64,000 bases of DNA from Aliiruegeria haliotis (GCF_003003255.1 NZ_PVTD01000003.1:186001-250000), one strand, 5' to 3'; shown: positions 27,118 to 36,388, counted from the stretch's first letter. Translations and numbers: made by a program. Notes: generated by a model not told the origin, from the sequence alone.

Positions 27118-30100
27118 ATGGCCATGCCCAGACGGATAAATGGTGCGCAGGGGCTGCTCTCCTATTTCACCCGCCACAAGACGGCGGCCAACCTGCTGCT
27201 GGTGGTGCTCATCGCATTCGGCTTCTATGCCTTCCCCCAGATGCGGGCGCAGTACTTCCCCGACGTTGTGCTCGACACGGTCACGGTGACCGTCAACTGG
27301 GATGGTGCCGGGGCGGATGATGTCGACACGGCAATCGTCGAACTGATGGCGCCGACCCTCCTCGCGGTGGACGGAGTCGAAAGCTCAAGCTCCACCTCGC
27401 GCGAGGGAACCGCACGGATTTCACTGGAGTTCGAGCCGGACTACGACATGTCACGCGCCACCGAAGACGTGCAACAGGCTGTCGATACGATCACCACCCT
27501 GCCCGACGACGCCGACGACCCCGTCGTGCGCCGGTCCGTCTGGCGGGACAGGGTGTCCGACGTGGTGATATCCGGCCCCGTGGGCGTCGATCTTCTGGGA
27601 CGGTTCACCGACGAGTTCGTCGCCCGGCTCTTTACCGAAGGCGTGACACGCACGACGATTCGCGGCCTCGCGGCGCCGCAGGTCGTGGTCGAGGTGCCGA
27701 CGCTTGCGCTGGTGCGCAACGACGTGACCATGGCCGAGATATCAGAGGCGATTGCGGGCGAGGTGGCGGCCGATCCGGCCGGTGACGTGAGCGGAGCCAA
27801 TGCGCGGGTTCGTACCGGCGTGGAAAAGCGATCCGCCGACGAGATATCCGGTATCACCTTGCGTTCGAACCCAGACGGCTCGCGGCTGACAATCGGCGAT
27901 ATCGCGACGATCCGTGTCGAGGGGGCGGACCGGGACCGAGGGTATTTTGTCGGGCTGAACCCGGCAATGTCCATTCGTGTCGACCGGTCCGCGCAGGGCG
28001 ATGCGCTGGAAATCCAGGACACGGTGGAGCGCGTGGCCGCGGATGTCATGGCGGGCCTTCCCGCCGGCGTGACCATCGAACTGATCCGCACCCGGTCAGA
28101 GGCGATCTCGGGCCGCCTGAACGTCCTGATAGAGAATGCCCTCATGGGGCTGGCGCTCGTGGTCGGGCTGCTTTTCCTGTTCCTCAATGCGCGCACGGCG
28201 CTCTGGGTCGCGGCGGGGATCCCGGTCGCATTGCTGACCGCAATCGGGTTCATGTGGGCGGCAGGGCTGACGCTAAACATGATCTCCATGTTCGCTTTGC
28301 TGATCACCCTCGGCATTATCGTCGATGACGCCATCGTCGTGGGAGAGCATGCAGATTTCCGGGTCCGACGGCTGGGCGAGCCCCCGGTCGAAGCCGCAGA
28401 GAACGCGGCGCGGCGCATGACGGGCCCCGTCTTTTCCGCCACCATCACCACGGTCATCGCCTTCTTTGGCCTGACCGTTATCGGGGGAAGGTTCGGCAAC
28501 CTGATCGCCGACATCCCGTTTACCGTGATCGTCGTGCTGTTGGCTTCGCTGGTGGAGTGTTTCCTGATCCTGCCCAACCACCTCGCCCATTCTCTGCACG
28601 CCGCAACGTCGAAGGAGGCATGGTACGACTGGCCGTCACGCATGGTGAACAGAGGCTTCACGTGGTTCCGAACCACCATTTTCCGCCGCCTGATGGGGGT
28701 CGTGATCTGGGCGCGCTACCCCGTCGTCGCCGTGCTCATGGTGATCCTCGCCAGCCAGGTCGTGCTGCTGGTGCGCGGCGACGTGCAGTGGCGGTTCTTC
28801 TCGGCGCCCGAAGAAGGGTCTGTGTCAGGCAATTTCGCGATGGCCCCCGGCGCGACGCGGGACGACACGATAGCGCAAATGCGGGCGATGCAGGCAGCGG
28901 TGGAGGCACTTGGCCAGAAATACGAGGCTGAGTATGGCACGAACCCCGTGACCTACGTGCTGGCCGAGGTTGGCGGCAACACCGGGCGCGGTCTGTCCGG
29001 GACGGAATCGAAGGACGCCGACCAGCTCGGATCCATCGCCGTCGAGCTGATCGACCCGGACCTGCGCCCCTATTCGAGTTTCCAGTTTGTCGGCGACCTG
29101 CAAGACAGTGTCGCAAGGCACCCTTTGGTTGAAACCATCAGCTTCCGGGGCTGGCGCTCCGGCCCGGGCGGCGACGCGCTGGATGTCCAGTTTTTCGGCG
29201 CCAGTTCGGCACAACTCAAGGCTGCAGCCGAAGCGCTCAAGGACCGCGTTGCTCAGTTCGGCGAGGTCTCCGCCGTCGAGGACACCCTGTCCTATGACAA
29301 GGAGGAACTCATCCTCGAACTTACCCCGCAGGGTCAGTCGCTTGGTTTTACCATCGACGAACTGGGCCGAGTGCTGCGCAATCGCCTGAACGGGATCGAA
29401 GCCGCGACCTATCCTCTGGGACCGCGCAGCGCGGAGATCCGGGTCGAACTGCCCGAAGGCGAGCTGACCGCCGATTTCATGAACCGCACGAAGCTGCGCA
29501 CCCCCGCTGGCGACTACGTGCCGCTGGCGGATATCGTGGAGGTGGAACGGCGCAACGGCTTCTCAATGATCAACCGGGAGAACGGCATCCGCGTGGTCAG
29601 CGTCACCGGGGACATCGCCGACGATGACGCAGCGCGGGCCGAGGAAATCACCCAGATCCTGCGCAACGAGGTCCTGCCGGAGATCGAGGCCGAGTACGGA
29701 GTCGCCTCCCGCCTGTCCGGGCTCGCCGAGCAGGAGCAGGATTTCCTGAACGACGCGCTGGTCGGCTACAGCTTTTGCATGCTTGGCATCTACCTGACGC
29801 TCGCCTGGGTTTTCTCAAGCTGGTTCCGGCCGCTGTTGATCATGGCGGTGATCCCCTTCGGCCTGATCGGGACGATCTATGGTCACGCGGCCTGGGGCTT
29901 GCCACTGTCCATGTTCACGGTGATCGGGATCATCGGCATGTCCGGCATCATCATCAACGATTCCATCGTGCTGGTGACGACCGTGGACGAGTATTCGCGC
30001 GACAGGGGGCTTTTCCCGTCGATTGTCGATGCGGCAGCGGATCGCCTGCGGCCGGTTCTCCTGACCACGCTTACCACGGTCATCGGCCTCGCGCCGCTGC

Positions 30101-30534
30101 TGTACGAGCCGTCGCGACAGGCGCAGTTCCTGAAACCGACGGTGATCACGCTGGTTTATGGCCTCGGCTTCGGGGTCGTGTTGGTGCTGTTGATCGTGCC
30201 TGCACTGCTTGCCATGCAGCACGATATCCACCGGCAGTTCGAAGCCTTCCGCCGCGCCATACGAAATCCCGGGCGGACAGGTGGTGTCGCCGCGATGACC
30301 ATCCTCGCGGCGGTCGCCACACTTGCCGCGTTCCTGGCCACGATGGGTGCGGTCCTCGCGACCGGGGAGGTCTGGGCACCGCTAGCCTCGTCGCTATCCT
30401 TGGGGGACGTGTCCCTGTTCATGGCTTTCGGGCTGTTTGCCGCAGCATCGCTGGCAATCGGGGTCGCGGCCTTCGTCCTCGGCGCTGTGGCACTGCGGAT
30501 TGCCGGGCCGAGACGGAGGGTCGACACCCCCTGA
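27118..30534 (+). CDS. RND efflux permease with extra C-terminal membrane module
   Basis: A 1138-residue inner-membrane pump of the AcrB/HAE1 superfamily. TM1 follows the N-terminus, the TM2-6 cluster includes LGIIVDDAIVVGEH with the paired aspartates of the proton relay, and the second half repeats the pattern (FSSWFRPLLIMAVIPFGLIG, GMSGIIINDSIVLVTTVDEY). The residue aligned with AcrB Lys940 is Asn here, as in many RND pumps outside the AcrB core. AcrB-like proteins usually end near residue 1030-1050; this one has about 90 more residues with two additional hydrophobic segments (MTILAAVATLAAFLATMGAV and FMAFGLFAAASLAIGVAAFV). The start could be ATG 27118 or 27124. It is coupled to the adaptor gene. 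Confidence 0.93.
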   Translation: MAMPRRINGAQGLLSYFTRHKTAANLLLVVLIAFGFYAFPQMRAQYFPDVVLDTVTVTVNWDGAGADDVDTAIVELMAPTLLAVDGVESSSSTSREGTARISLEFEPDYDMSRATEDVQQAVDTITTLPDDADDPVVRRSVWRDRVSDVVISGPVGVDLLGRFTDEFVARLFTEGVTRTTIRGLAAPQVVVEVPTLALVRNDVTMAEISEAIAGEVAADPAGDVSGANARVRTGVEKRSADEISGITLRSNPDGSRLTIGDIATIRVEGADRDRGYFVGLNPAMSIRVDRSAQGDALEIQDTVERVAADVMAGLPAGVTIELIRTRSEAISGRLNVLIENALMGLALVVGLLFLFLNARTALWVAAGIPVALLTAIGFMWAAGLTLNMISMFALLITLGIIVDDAIVVGEHADFRVRRLGEPPVEAAENAARRMTGPVFSATITTVIAFFGLTVIGGRFGNLIADIPFTVIVVLLASLVECFLILPNHLAHSLHAATSKEAWYDWPSRMVNRGFTWFRTTIFRRLMGVVIWARYPVVAVLMVILASQVVLLVRGDVQWRFFSAPEEGSVSGNFAMAPGATRDDTIAQMRAMQAAVEALGQKYEAEYGTNPVTYVLAEVGGNTGRGLSGTESKDADQLGSIAVELIDPDLRPYSSFQFVGDLQDSVARHPLVETISFRGWRSGPGGDALDVQFFGASSAQLKAAAEALKDRVAQFGEVSAVEDTLSYDKEELILELTPQGQSLGFTIDELGRVLRNRLNGIEAATYPLGPRSAEIRVELPEGELTADFMNRTKLRTPAGDYVPLADIVEVERRNGFSMINRENGIRVVSVTGDIADDDAARAEEITQILRNEVLPEIEAEYGVASRLSGLAEQEQDFLNDALVGYSFCMLGIYLTLAWVFSSWFRPLLIMAVIPFGLIGTIYGHAAWGLPLSMFTVIGIIGMSGIIINDSIVLVTTVDEYSRDRGLFPSIVDAAADRLRPVLLTTLTTVIGLAPLLYEPSRQAQFLKPTVITLVYGLGFGVVLVLLIVPALLAMQHDIHRQFEAFRRAIRNPGRTGGVAAMTILAAVATLAAFLATMGAVLATGEVWAPLASSLSLGDVSLFMAFGLFAAASLAIGVAAFVLGAVALRIAGPRRRVDTP

Positions 30535-30550
30535 CAGGCTGTTCCCGCGA

Positions 30551-31369
30551 TCAGTTCGTGGTGCAGCCCTGAATATCGACCGCGTGGTTGGCGCCGATGA
30601 CCGTGAACCGGAGCGCGCTGCGATCGAGCGCCATCGGCCGCCCGGTCGGCGGAACAAGGTCGGCGGTGACACGAAGCGCATTGCCGGCGCGGTGCGCATC
30701 GGGTTCCGACACCCAGATATGCGGATCGCCGGCTTCTACGAGCGCGACTTCCTCGCCCTGAAGACGTGGCATTCGGATGGTCGCCTGAAGCGCCAGCCCG
30801 TCAGAGATTGGTTCAAGCTCGCAATCCACGGAGGAGACCCCTGCACGCGACCCTGGCACCGGACGCTGCGCGAGCGCATCATGGATCGTCGGATCGGATG
30901 CCCCAAGGCCCGACAGCTCTGCCTTGAAGGTCAGATGTGCGGGCATACAGATCGTCTCACACACACCGAGGTCCATCCTGCCCCGAATGACAATCGGCTG
31001 GCCCGGGTGACGAGGGTGCAACTCGATCGGCAGGACAAGCTCGTCCTTGTAGCCGATGCTGCGCATACCATAAGTGGTGAACACCTCCGGGCTCGGCCAG
31101 TGGTACTGCACCCCGCCAAGGTTCTTCGAACCCTTCCAACTGAAGCTCGGCGGGATGCCGGAATCACCCGGTGCGCGCCAGTATGTCTTCCACCCCGGCA
31201 GCAGTCGCAGGTGCAGCGCCGCCATTCGGGTGCCGTTCTCTGTCACCCATCCACCGAGGATCTTCGCCTGCACGACGTCCTGAGGTGCCCCGCCGGCCTT
31301 GGCGGAGAATGGCGAAACAGTGCCGGCAATCATGGCCGCAGCCAGCAGAAGTCGTGAAAAACGGATCAT
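30551..31369 (-). CDS. Stand-alone DsbD N-terminal-domain-like periplasmic protein
   Basis: A 272-residue exported protein (signal peptide SRLLLAAAMIAGTVSPFSAKA) related to the N-terminal periplasmic domain of the thiol:disulfide interchange protein DsbD. Typical features are LLPGWKTYWRAPGDSGIPPSFSW, the strand YHWPSPEVF, and DLGVCETICMPAHLTF, in which a CxxxC pair takes the place of the DsbD redox cysteines. The membrane and thioredoxin domains of DsbD are absent, so it would need a separate electron donor such as a CcdA-type protein. A disulfide-reductase role is inferred. ATG 31369 begins a good signal peptide; ten extra codons upstream are possible. It is divergent from yqgE. Confidence 0.8.
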   Translation of the reverse strand: MIRFSRLLLAAAMIAGTVSPFSAKAGGAPQDVVQAKILGGWVTENGTRMAALHLRLLPGWKTYWRAPGDSGIPPSFSWKGSKNLGGVQYHWPSPEVFTTYGMRSIGYKDELVLPIELHPRHPGQPIVIRGRMDLGVCETICMPAHLTFKAELSGLGASDPTIHDALAQRPVPGSRAGVSSVDCELEPISDGLALQATIRMPRLQGEEVALVEAGDPHIWVSEPDAHRAGNALRVTADLVPPTGRPMALDRSALRFTVIGANHAVDIQGCTTN

Positions 31370-31453
31370 GAGCGCGACAATACGCAGCCCCCGCAACATG
31401 GGAAATCACATAATGGCGAACCTCCTCACCTGCGCGCTCACGTACTCTTGTGT

Positions 31454-31469
31454 GGTGCAGCGCTGCACC
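31454..31469. promoter_or_regulatory. Perfect 16-bp palindrome upstream of yqgE
   Basis: GGTGCAGC-GCTGCACC is fully self-complementary and lies 15 bases before the yqgE start, in the divergent intergenic region. It could be a protein-binding site or a hairpin in the 5' leader. Confidence 0.35.
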
Positions 31470-31483
31470 GCATTGTTCCCGCG

Positions 31484-32059
31484 ATGACACGCTCCGAATC
31501 TCTCATGGATCTCTCCGGTAAACTCCTCATTGCCATGCCCGGCATGAGCGATCCCCGATTTGACAAGTCGGTGATCTTCATGTGTGCCCATTCCGAAGAT
31601 GGCGCCATGGGGTTGATCGTGAACCAGCCGGCCGTGGACCTGATGTTCGACGACCTGCTGGAGCAGCTTGAAATCCCAATGAGCGAGCCGGACCTGCCGA
31701 CGGAGATCCACGTCGGCGGCCCGGTCGAACACGGGCGGGGGTTCGTACTGCATTCCTCCGAATACGAGATCGAGGACACGACCTTGCGGGTGGACGATCA
31801 CTTCAGCATGACGGCGACACTTCAGATCCTTGAAGACATGGCCTTTCGGCGCGGTCCGAAGAAGGCCCTGCTCGCGCTCGGATACTCGGGTTGGGCCCCC
31901 GGACAGCTGGAGGGCGAGATCGCTCACAACGGCTGGCTGACGGCCGAGGCCAGTCACGAAATCGTCTTCGAGGCGGACAATTCCCAGAAATGGGAAATGG
32001 CGCTGGCGACGCTCGGAATCGATCCGCTGACGCTCAGTGCCAGCGCCGGGCGCGCCTAG
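31484..32059 (+). CDS. YqgE/AlgH family protein
   Basis: A 191-residue cytosolic protein of the conserved UPF0301 (YqgE/AlgH) family. Diagnostic segments are DLSGKLLIAMPGMSDPRFDKSV at the N-terminus, EDGAMGLIVNQPAVDL, IHVGGPVEHGRGFVLHS, and LALGYSGWAPGQLEGEI. Its biochemical function is unknown; AlgH influences alginate regulation in Pseudomonas. ATG 31484 or ATG 31505 may start translation; both lack a strong ribosome site. The end overlaps the Sua5 gene on the opposite strand by four bases. Confidence 0.9.
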   Translation: MTRSESLMDLSGKLLIAMPGMSDPRFDKSVIFMCAHSEDGAMGLIVNQPAVDLMFDDLLEQLEIPMSEPDLPTEIHVGGPVEHGRGFVLHSSEYEIEDTTLRVDDHFSMTATLQILEDMAFRRGPKKALLALGYSGWAPGQLEGEIAHNGWLTAEASHEIVFEADNSQKWEMALATLGIDPLTLSASAGRA

Positions 32060-33006
32060 GGGCGTGGCGCGGCGGCACGGGTCAGGCGGTCGTTGATCGC
32101 GCGCCCGAGCCCATGGTCCGGGATCGGTGAGACAGCTATGGGGGCATCCCCTCTGGCATCCATCCGCCGCAAATGGTCGAACAGGTTGGCCGCCGCCTCA
32201 ACGAGGTCTCCGCCGGGCGACAGGTTCAACGCCGCCCCATGCACGTGACCGAAGCCAAGCAGCCGTTCTCCGGGCTCTGGGCTGTCCACGTTGAGCCGTA
32301 CCGGCGCGCCGGGGGCGTAGTGGGACGCGAGTTGCCCCGGGGCATTGGGCGTATCGCCAACCGGCGCGTGGGCGAGCGGGCGGCCCAGCGCAGCTTCGAT
32401 CGCCTCGGCCGGCAAGCCACCCGGGCGCAGCATCCGGGGATGGTCGAAACAACCGATGATCGTGGATTCCACGCCGACCTCCGCCGGTCCCCCATCCAGA
32501 ATCGCTGCAATTCGACCATCGAGCCCATCGAGGACATGTTCCGCGCGGGTCGGGCTGACCTTTCCGGAGATATTGGCCGACGGCGCCGCCACCGGCCCGT
32601 CGAAGAGGCGAAGCAGTTCCTGCGCGACACCACCGCCCGGAACCCGAATGCCCACCGTTTCCAAACCGGCCGACACCAATGGCGAGAGCCCGGAGTCTTC
32701 TCGCAGCGGCACCACCAGGGTCAGGGGGCCGGGCCAGAAGGCATCGGCCAGCGCCATCGCATCGGTCCCGAACACCCCGTGGCGTTCCGCCGTATCGAGG
32801 TCGGCCACGTGCACGATGAGCGGATTGAAACGAGGCCGGCCCTTGGCTTCGAAGATTCGCGCCACCGCAGCTCCCTGCCGCGCATCGGCGCCGAGGCCAT
32901 AGACCGTCTCTGTCGGGAAGGCCACGAGTTCCCCGGCGCCAAGGAGTGTGCGGGCACGTGCAAGACCCGCCAGATCTGCTTCGAGACGTTCGGTTACAGG
33001 GGGCAT
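32056..33006 (-). CDS. L-threonylcarbamoyladenylate synthase (Sua5/YwlC/TsaC)
   Basis: Makes threonylcarbamoyl-AMP, the intermediate for t6A37 in ANN-decoding tRNAs. The 316-residue protein has the YrdC domain: LLGAGELVAFPTETVYGLGA, FEAKGRPRFNPLIVHVAD, WPGPLTLVVP, VAAPSANISGKVSPTRAEHV, and IIGCFDHPRMLRPGGL. A C-terminal Sua5 domain of about 100 residues follows, so it is the long Sua5 type. ATG 33006 gives the standard N-terminus (MPPVTERLEADLAG); longer open sequence upstream is promoter DNA for the divergent acyl-CoA dehydrogenase gene. It is convergent with yqgE. Confidence 0.94.
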   Translation of the reverse strand: MPPVTERLEADLAGLARARTLLGAGELVAFPTETVYGLGADARQGAAVARIFEAKGRPRFNPLIVHVADLDTAERHGVFGTDAMALADAFWPGPLTLVVPLREDSGLSPLVSAGLETVGIRVPGGGVAQELLRLFDGPVAAPSANISGKVSPTRAEHVLDGLDGRIAAILDGGPAEVGVESTIIGCFDHPRMLRPGGLPAEAIEAALGRPLAHAPVGDTPNAPGQLASHYAPGAPVRLNVDSPEPGERLLGFGHVHGAALNLSPGGDLVEAAANLFDHLRRMDARGDAPIAVSPIPDHGLGRAINDRLTRAAAPRP

Positions 33007-33031
33007 GAAACCTCGTGACGCTGCGTCCGTT

Positions 33032-33060
33032 TTGTGCCGCTGTTGTGCAGGCGTTAGACT
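33032..33060 (+). promoter_or_regulatory. Candidate promoter of the acyl-CoA dehydrogenase operon
   Basis: TTGTGC (33032-33037), 17-base spacer, TAGACT (33055-33060), 69 bases before the start codon. Confidence 0.45.
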
Positions 33061-33129
33061 TCCTTTTGAACCAAGGGTGATACGCCTTGGGCACCGCCCT
33101 GCCAAGGCCGCATGTTGAGGTGAATCCCG

Positions 33130-34839
33130 ATGTCCTACCGCGCTCCGCTCGCCGATTTCCATTTTCTTTTCGAAACCCTCGTCGGTCTGGACCAAGTCCG
33201 GGCCACGGACATGTTCTCCGAAGCGACCGAGGACATGACCCAGGCGATCCTGTCAGAGGCAGGCAAACTCTGTGAAGAGGTGATCGCTCCGGTCAACCGC
33301 GCCGGCGACGAACATCACTCCACGCTGGAAAATGGCCGCGTGCGGGCGGCGCCCGGCTATGCCGAGGCCTACAGCGCAATCGCCGAGGGCGGATGGGTGA
33401 ACGTATCCGGCCCCGTCGAGCATGGCGGCATGGGCCTGCCGGTCGCGCTACAGACCGCGATCAACGACATGATGTCCTCCGCCTGCCTGTCGCTGCAACT
33501 CAACCCGTTGCTAACTCAGGGGCAGATCGAGGCGCTGAATGCCCACGCCTCGGACGAACTGAAGGACCTCTACCTGCCGAAGCTGATCTCCGGCGAGTGG
33601 TCGGGCACGATGAACCTGACAGAGGCGGGCGCAGGCTCCGACGTCGGCGCTCTGGTCACCCGGGCCGAACGCAACGATGACGGCACCTATGCGGTGACAG
33701 GGCAGAAGATCTTTATCACCTGGGGAGATTGCGATTTCGTCGAAAACGTCTGCCACCTCGTTCTGGCCCGCCTGCCGGATGGTGCGCCGGGGACGAAGGG
33801 GATCAGCCTCTTCCTCGTGCCGCGCAACCTGCCGGATGACAACGGGACGCCCGGCCTTGCCAATGGCGTGAAGGTGGTGAGCCTGGAAAGCAAGCTCGGC
33901 ATCCACGGATCACCCACCTGCGTGATGGAATTCGACGGCGCCAGGGGCTGGCTGGTGGGCGAGGAACATCGCGGAATGGCCGCGATGTTCACGATGATGA
34001 ACAATGCGCGGCTGGGCGTTGCCGCACAGGGTATCGGGCTGGCGGAGGCCGCAACCCAGCACGCCGTCGCCTATGCAATGGAGCGCAAGCAGGGCAAGGT
34101 CGGTGGCACCGGTACGATCGTTGAGCATGCGGACGTGCGCCGGATGCTGATGACCATGAAGTCGGAGACCTTTGCCGCCCGCGCTATCTCTCTCGCCAAT
34201 GCGGTGGCCATCGACATGGGACACGCAACCGGCGATGCGGACTGGAAGGCACGGGCGGCCCTTCTGACGCCGATCTCCAAGGCCTATGGCACGGATATCG
34301 GCCATGAGGTCGCCAGCCTTGGCGTACAGGTGCATGGTGGCATGGGCTATATCGAGGAGACCGGCGCCGCCCAGTACCTTCGCGATGTTCGGATCACACA
34401 GATCTATGAAGGCACCAACGGCATTCAGGCAATGGATCTGGTGGCACGCAAGATGATGGATGGCGGGGCCGCGGCCTACGCGCTGCTGGACGAGGTGGAG
34501 ACCAATGCCGAGGCCGCACGCGGAACGCTTCCGGACCTCGCAAAGCCGATGTTCAACGCCGCCGAGAACTTCCGGGAAGTGACCGAATGGCTGGTCGAGC
34601 AGGATATGCAGGACCGCTTCGCCGGTTGCGTGCCTTACCTGCGCGCCTTCGCCCGGGTGCTTGGTGCGCACTATCACCTGATGGCGGCCATGGCCGAAGG
34701 CGGGACCGGCCCGCGCACCAGCCTTGCGACCTTCCACATCAAGCGCCTCCTGCCGGAACACGAAGGGCTGATCGCGCAAGTGCGCGAGGGTGCCGAGGGT
34801 CTCTACACCATGAGCGTCGAAGATTTGCAGGCCGTGTGA
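33130..34839 (+). CDS. Acyl-CoA dehydrogenase (large, DmdC/FadE-like)
   Basis: A 569-residue FAD-dependent acyl-CoA dehydrogenase of the larger bacterial type. Visible motifs are WVNVSGPVEHGGMGLPV, MNLTEAGAGSDVGALVTRA in the FAD/substrate site, a second substrate segment QKIFITWGDCDF, VQVHGGMGYIEETG, and RITQIYEGTNGIQAMDLVARK with the catalytic Glu427. A C-terminal acyl-CoA-dehydrogenase extension of ~130 residues follows. In this bacterial group similar enzymes include DmdC (methylmercaptopropionyl-CoA dehydrogenase), but fatty-acid dehydrogenases look alike, so the substrate is open. The stop codon overlaps the start of an MBL-fold gene by one base. Confidence 0.92.
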   Translation: MSYRAPLADFHFLFETLVGLDQVRATDMFSEATEDMTQAILSEAGKLCEEVIAPVNRAGDEHHSTLENGRVRAAPGYAEAYSAIAEGGWVNVSGPVEHGGMGLPVALQTAINDMMSSACLSLQLNPLLTQGQIEALNAHASDELKDLYLPKLISGEWSGTMNLTEAGAGSDVGALVTRAERNDDGTYAVTGQKIFITWGDCDFVENVCHLVLARLPDGAPGTKGISLFLVPRNLPDDNGTPGLANGVKVVSLESKLGIHGSPTCVMEFDGARGWLVGEEHRGMAAMFTMMNNARLGVAAQGIGLAEAATQHAVAYAMERKQGKVGGTGTIVEHADVRRMLMTMKSETFAARAISLANAVAIDMGHATGDADWKARAALLTPISKAYGTDIGHEVASLGVQVHGGMGYIEETGAAQYLRDVRITQIYEGTNGIQAMDLVARKMMDGGAAAYALLDEVETNAEAARGTLPDLAKPMFNAAENFREVTEWLVEQDMQDRFAGCVPYLRAFARVLGAHYHLMAAMAEGGTGPRTSLATFHIKRLLPEHEGLIAQVREGAEGLYTMSVEDLQAV

Positions 34840-35894
34840 TGGACGCGCGCCCGCTCGCTCCGCTCCGCTATCCGCACGAGGCTCCGCCAGCAGAGGGTGA
34901 GGCAATCGAGGTTGCCGACGGCGTGCTGTGGCTGCGCCTGCCGCTGCCCATGGCGCTCGACCACGTGAACATCTACGCGCTCGACGATGGCGACGGCTGG
35001 ACCGTGGTGGATACCGGGCTATCGAGCCGGCGCGGCCGGGCGCTTTGGGAGCGGATCATGACGTCCGGGCCGCTGGCGGGGAAGCCTGTGGCACGCGTGG
35101 TGGTCACCCATCACCACCCCGATCATGTCGGGCTGGCCGGTTGGTTCCAGTCGCAACACGGCGCGGAGCTGGTGACAAGCCGCACGGCATGGCTCTACTC
35201 CCGGATGCTGACGCTCGACGTTCAGGAAAGCTGGCCCGAGGAAACACTGGCCTTCTACCGCGGCGCGGGCATGGACCCGGAGGTCCTTGCCCGCCGCATG
35301 GAAGACCGTCCGTTCAACTTCGCCGATACCGTGTGGCCCCTGCCGCTCGGGTTCACACGCGTCAGAGAAGGTGACGTCATCCGCATCGGCGGACGTGACT
35401 GGGACGTGCACATGGGCAATGGCCACGCGGCCGAACATGCGACTTTCTGGAGCCGGGACGACAGGCTGGTGCTTGGGGGCGACCAATTGCTTCCATCCAT
35501 TTCCCCCAACCTCGGTGTCTACCCGACCGAGCCGGATGCCGATCCGGTGGGCGACTGGCTGGAAAGCTGCGAACGGCTGGCCGGTCTTGCGCGAGAGGAC
35601 CACTTTGTCCTGCCCGGCCACAAGCTGCCGTTCACCGGTCTGCCGGTCCGGATGCGGCAGTTGATCGACAACCATCACCACGCATTGGAGCGGCTGCTTG
35701 CACACCTTGATCAGCCGAGGACGGCGCATGACTGCTTCCAGCCGCTCTTCAAACGGCAGATCGGGGCCGGCGAATACGGTCTGGCCCTTGTGGAATCAGT
35801 CGGACACCTCAATCATCTGTTGCATGCGGGTCACGTGATCCGTCAGCGCCGTCAGGACGGTGCCTGGCTCTGGCAGCGGGTCGGAGCGGGTTGA
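34839..35894 (+). CDS. MBL-fold metallo-hydrolase
   Basis: A 351-residue metallo-beta-lactamase-fold hydrolase. The zinc motif THHHPDHVGLA is at residues 90-100 (His91-His93, Asp95, His96), HAAEHATF gives the next ligand His, and the GGDQLLPS and LPGHKLPF motifs provide the remaining ligands. A winged-helix-like C-terminal region (from ~residue 260) resembles that of the LACTB2-type hydrolases. The start overlaps the acyl-CoA dehydrogenase stop, so the products may act on the same acyl-CoA or ester pathway, for example as a thioesterase. The exact substrate is unknown. ATG 34839 is chosen because upstream in-frame sequence lies in the dehydrogenase gene. Confidence 0.9.
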   Translation: MDARPLAPLRYPHEAPPAEGEAIEVADGVLWLRLPLPMALDHVNIYALDDGDGWTVVDTGLSSRRGRALWERIMTSGPLAGKPVARVVVTHHHPDHVGLAGWFQSQHGAELVTSRTAWLYSRMLTLDVQESWPEETLAFYRGAGMDPEVLARRMEDRPFNFADTVWPLPLGFTRVREGDVIRIGGRDWDVHMGNGHAAEHATFWSRDDRLVLGGDQLLPSISPNLGVYPTEPDADPVGDWLESCERLAGLAREDHFVLPGHKLPFTGLPVRMRQLIDNHHHALERLLAHLDQPRTAHDCFQPLFKRQIGAGEYGLALVESVGHLNHLLHAGHVIRQRRQDGAWLWQRVGAG

Positions 35895-35914
35895 ACAACG
35901 GGAAGGATACCAGC

Positions 35915-36388
35915 ATGGCAGGTGACAAGGACCCGAAAGGTCCACACGCCGACGAGGCCAATCCCCCACGCGCCCACGCAGTTCACGCCGATCCGGAGGC
36001 CCGTCGCGGTTTCGAATGCCATCCCCTTCCGGAGGTCGCCCGCACTCCACCCGAGAAGAAGAGTCCGGCCAAATGGGCCTATGAGCGGCTCATCCTCTAT
36101 ATCAAGAACTTCGAGGACCTTCTGGACGGCGACCACGAGGTCGCAATGGGCTTCACCGGCGCGACCGCAGGCGTTCTGCGGATCGAGGGGATCGGATACT
36201 TCGACCCCGATATCGTGACATTCTACGGCACCGACGGCGCCGGCACCCGGACCCAGCTGATCCAGCACGTGAGCCAGTTGAACGTCATCCTGCGGGCGCT
36301 GCCCAAACAGGGCGAAACCCAGGAGGCCCGCCGCATCGGGTTCCGACTCGCGCAGGAGTTGAACGAACAGGGCGACGGCGAGGCCTAG
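35915..36388 (+). CDS. DUF6173-like hypothetical protein
   Basis: A 157-residue soluble protein without signal peptide or membrane segment. The first ~45 residues are charged and proline-rich; the core has KWAYERLILYIKNFEDLLDG and GFTGATAGVLRIEGIGYFDP, ending with a helix LIQHVSQLNVILRALPK. I recall this pattern as DUF6173, present in Rhodobacterales, but I could not verify it here. Function is unknown. ATG 35915 has GGAAGGA just upstream; an earlier ATG overlaps the previous gene. It may share the acyl-CoA dehydrogenase/MBL transcript. Confidence 0.7.
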   Translation: MAGDKDPKGPHADEANPPRAHAVHADPEARRGFECHPLPEVARTPPEKKSPAKWAYERLILYIKNFEDLLDGDHEVAMGFTGATAGVLRIEGIGYFDPDIVTFYGTDGAGTRTQLIQHVSQLNVILRALPKQGETQEARRIGFRLAQELNEQGDGEA

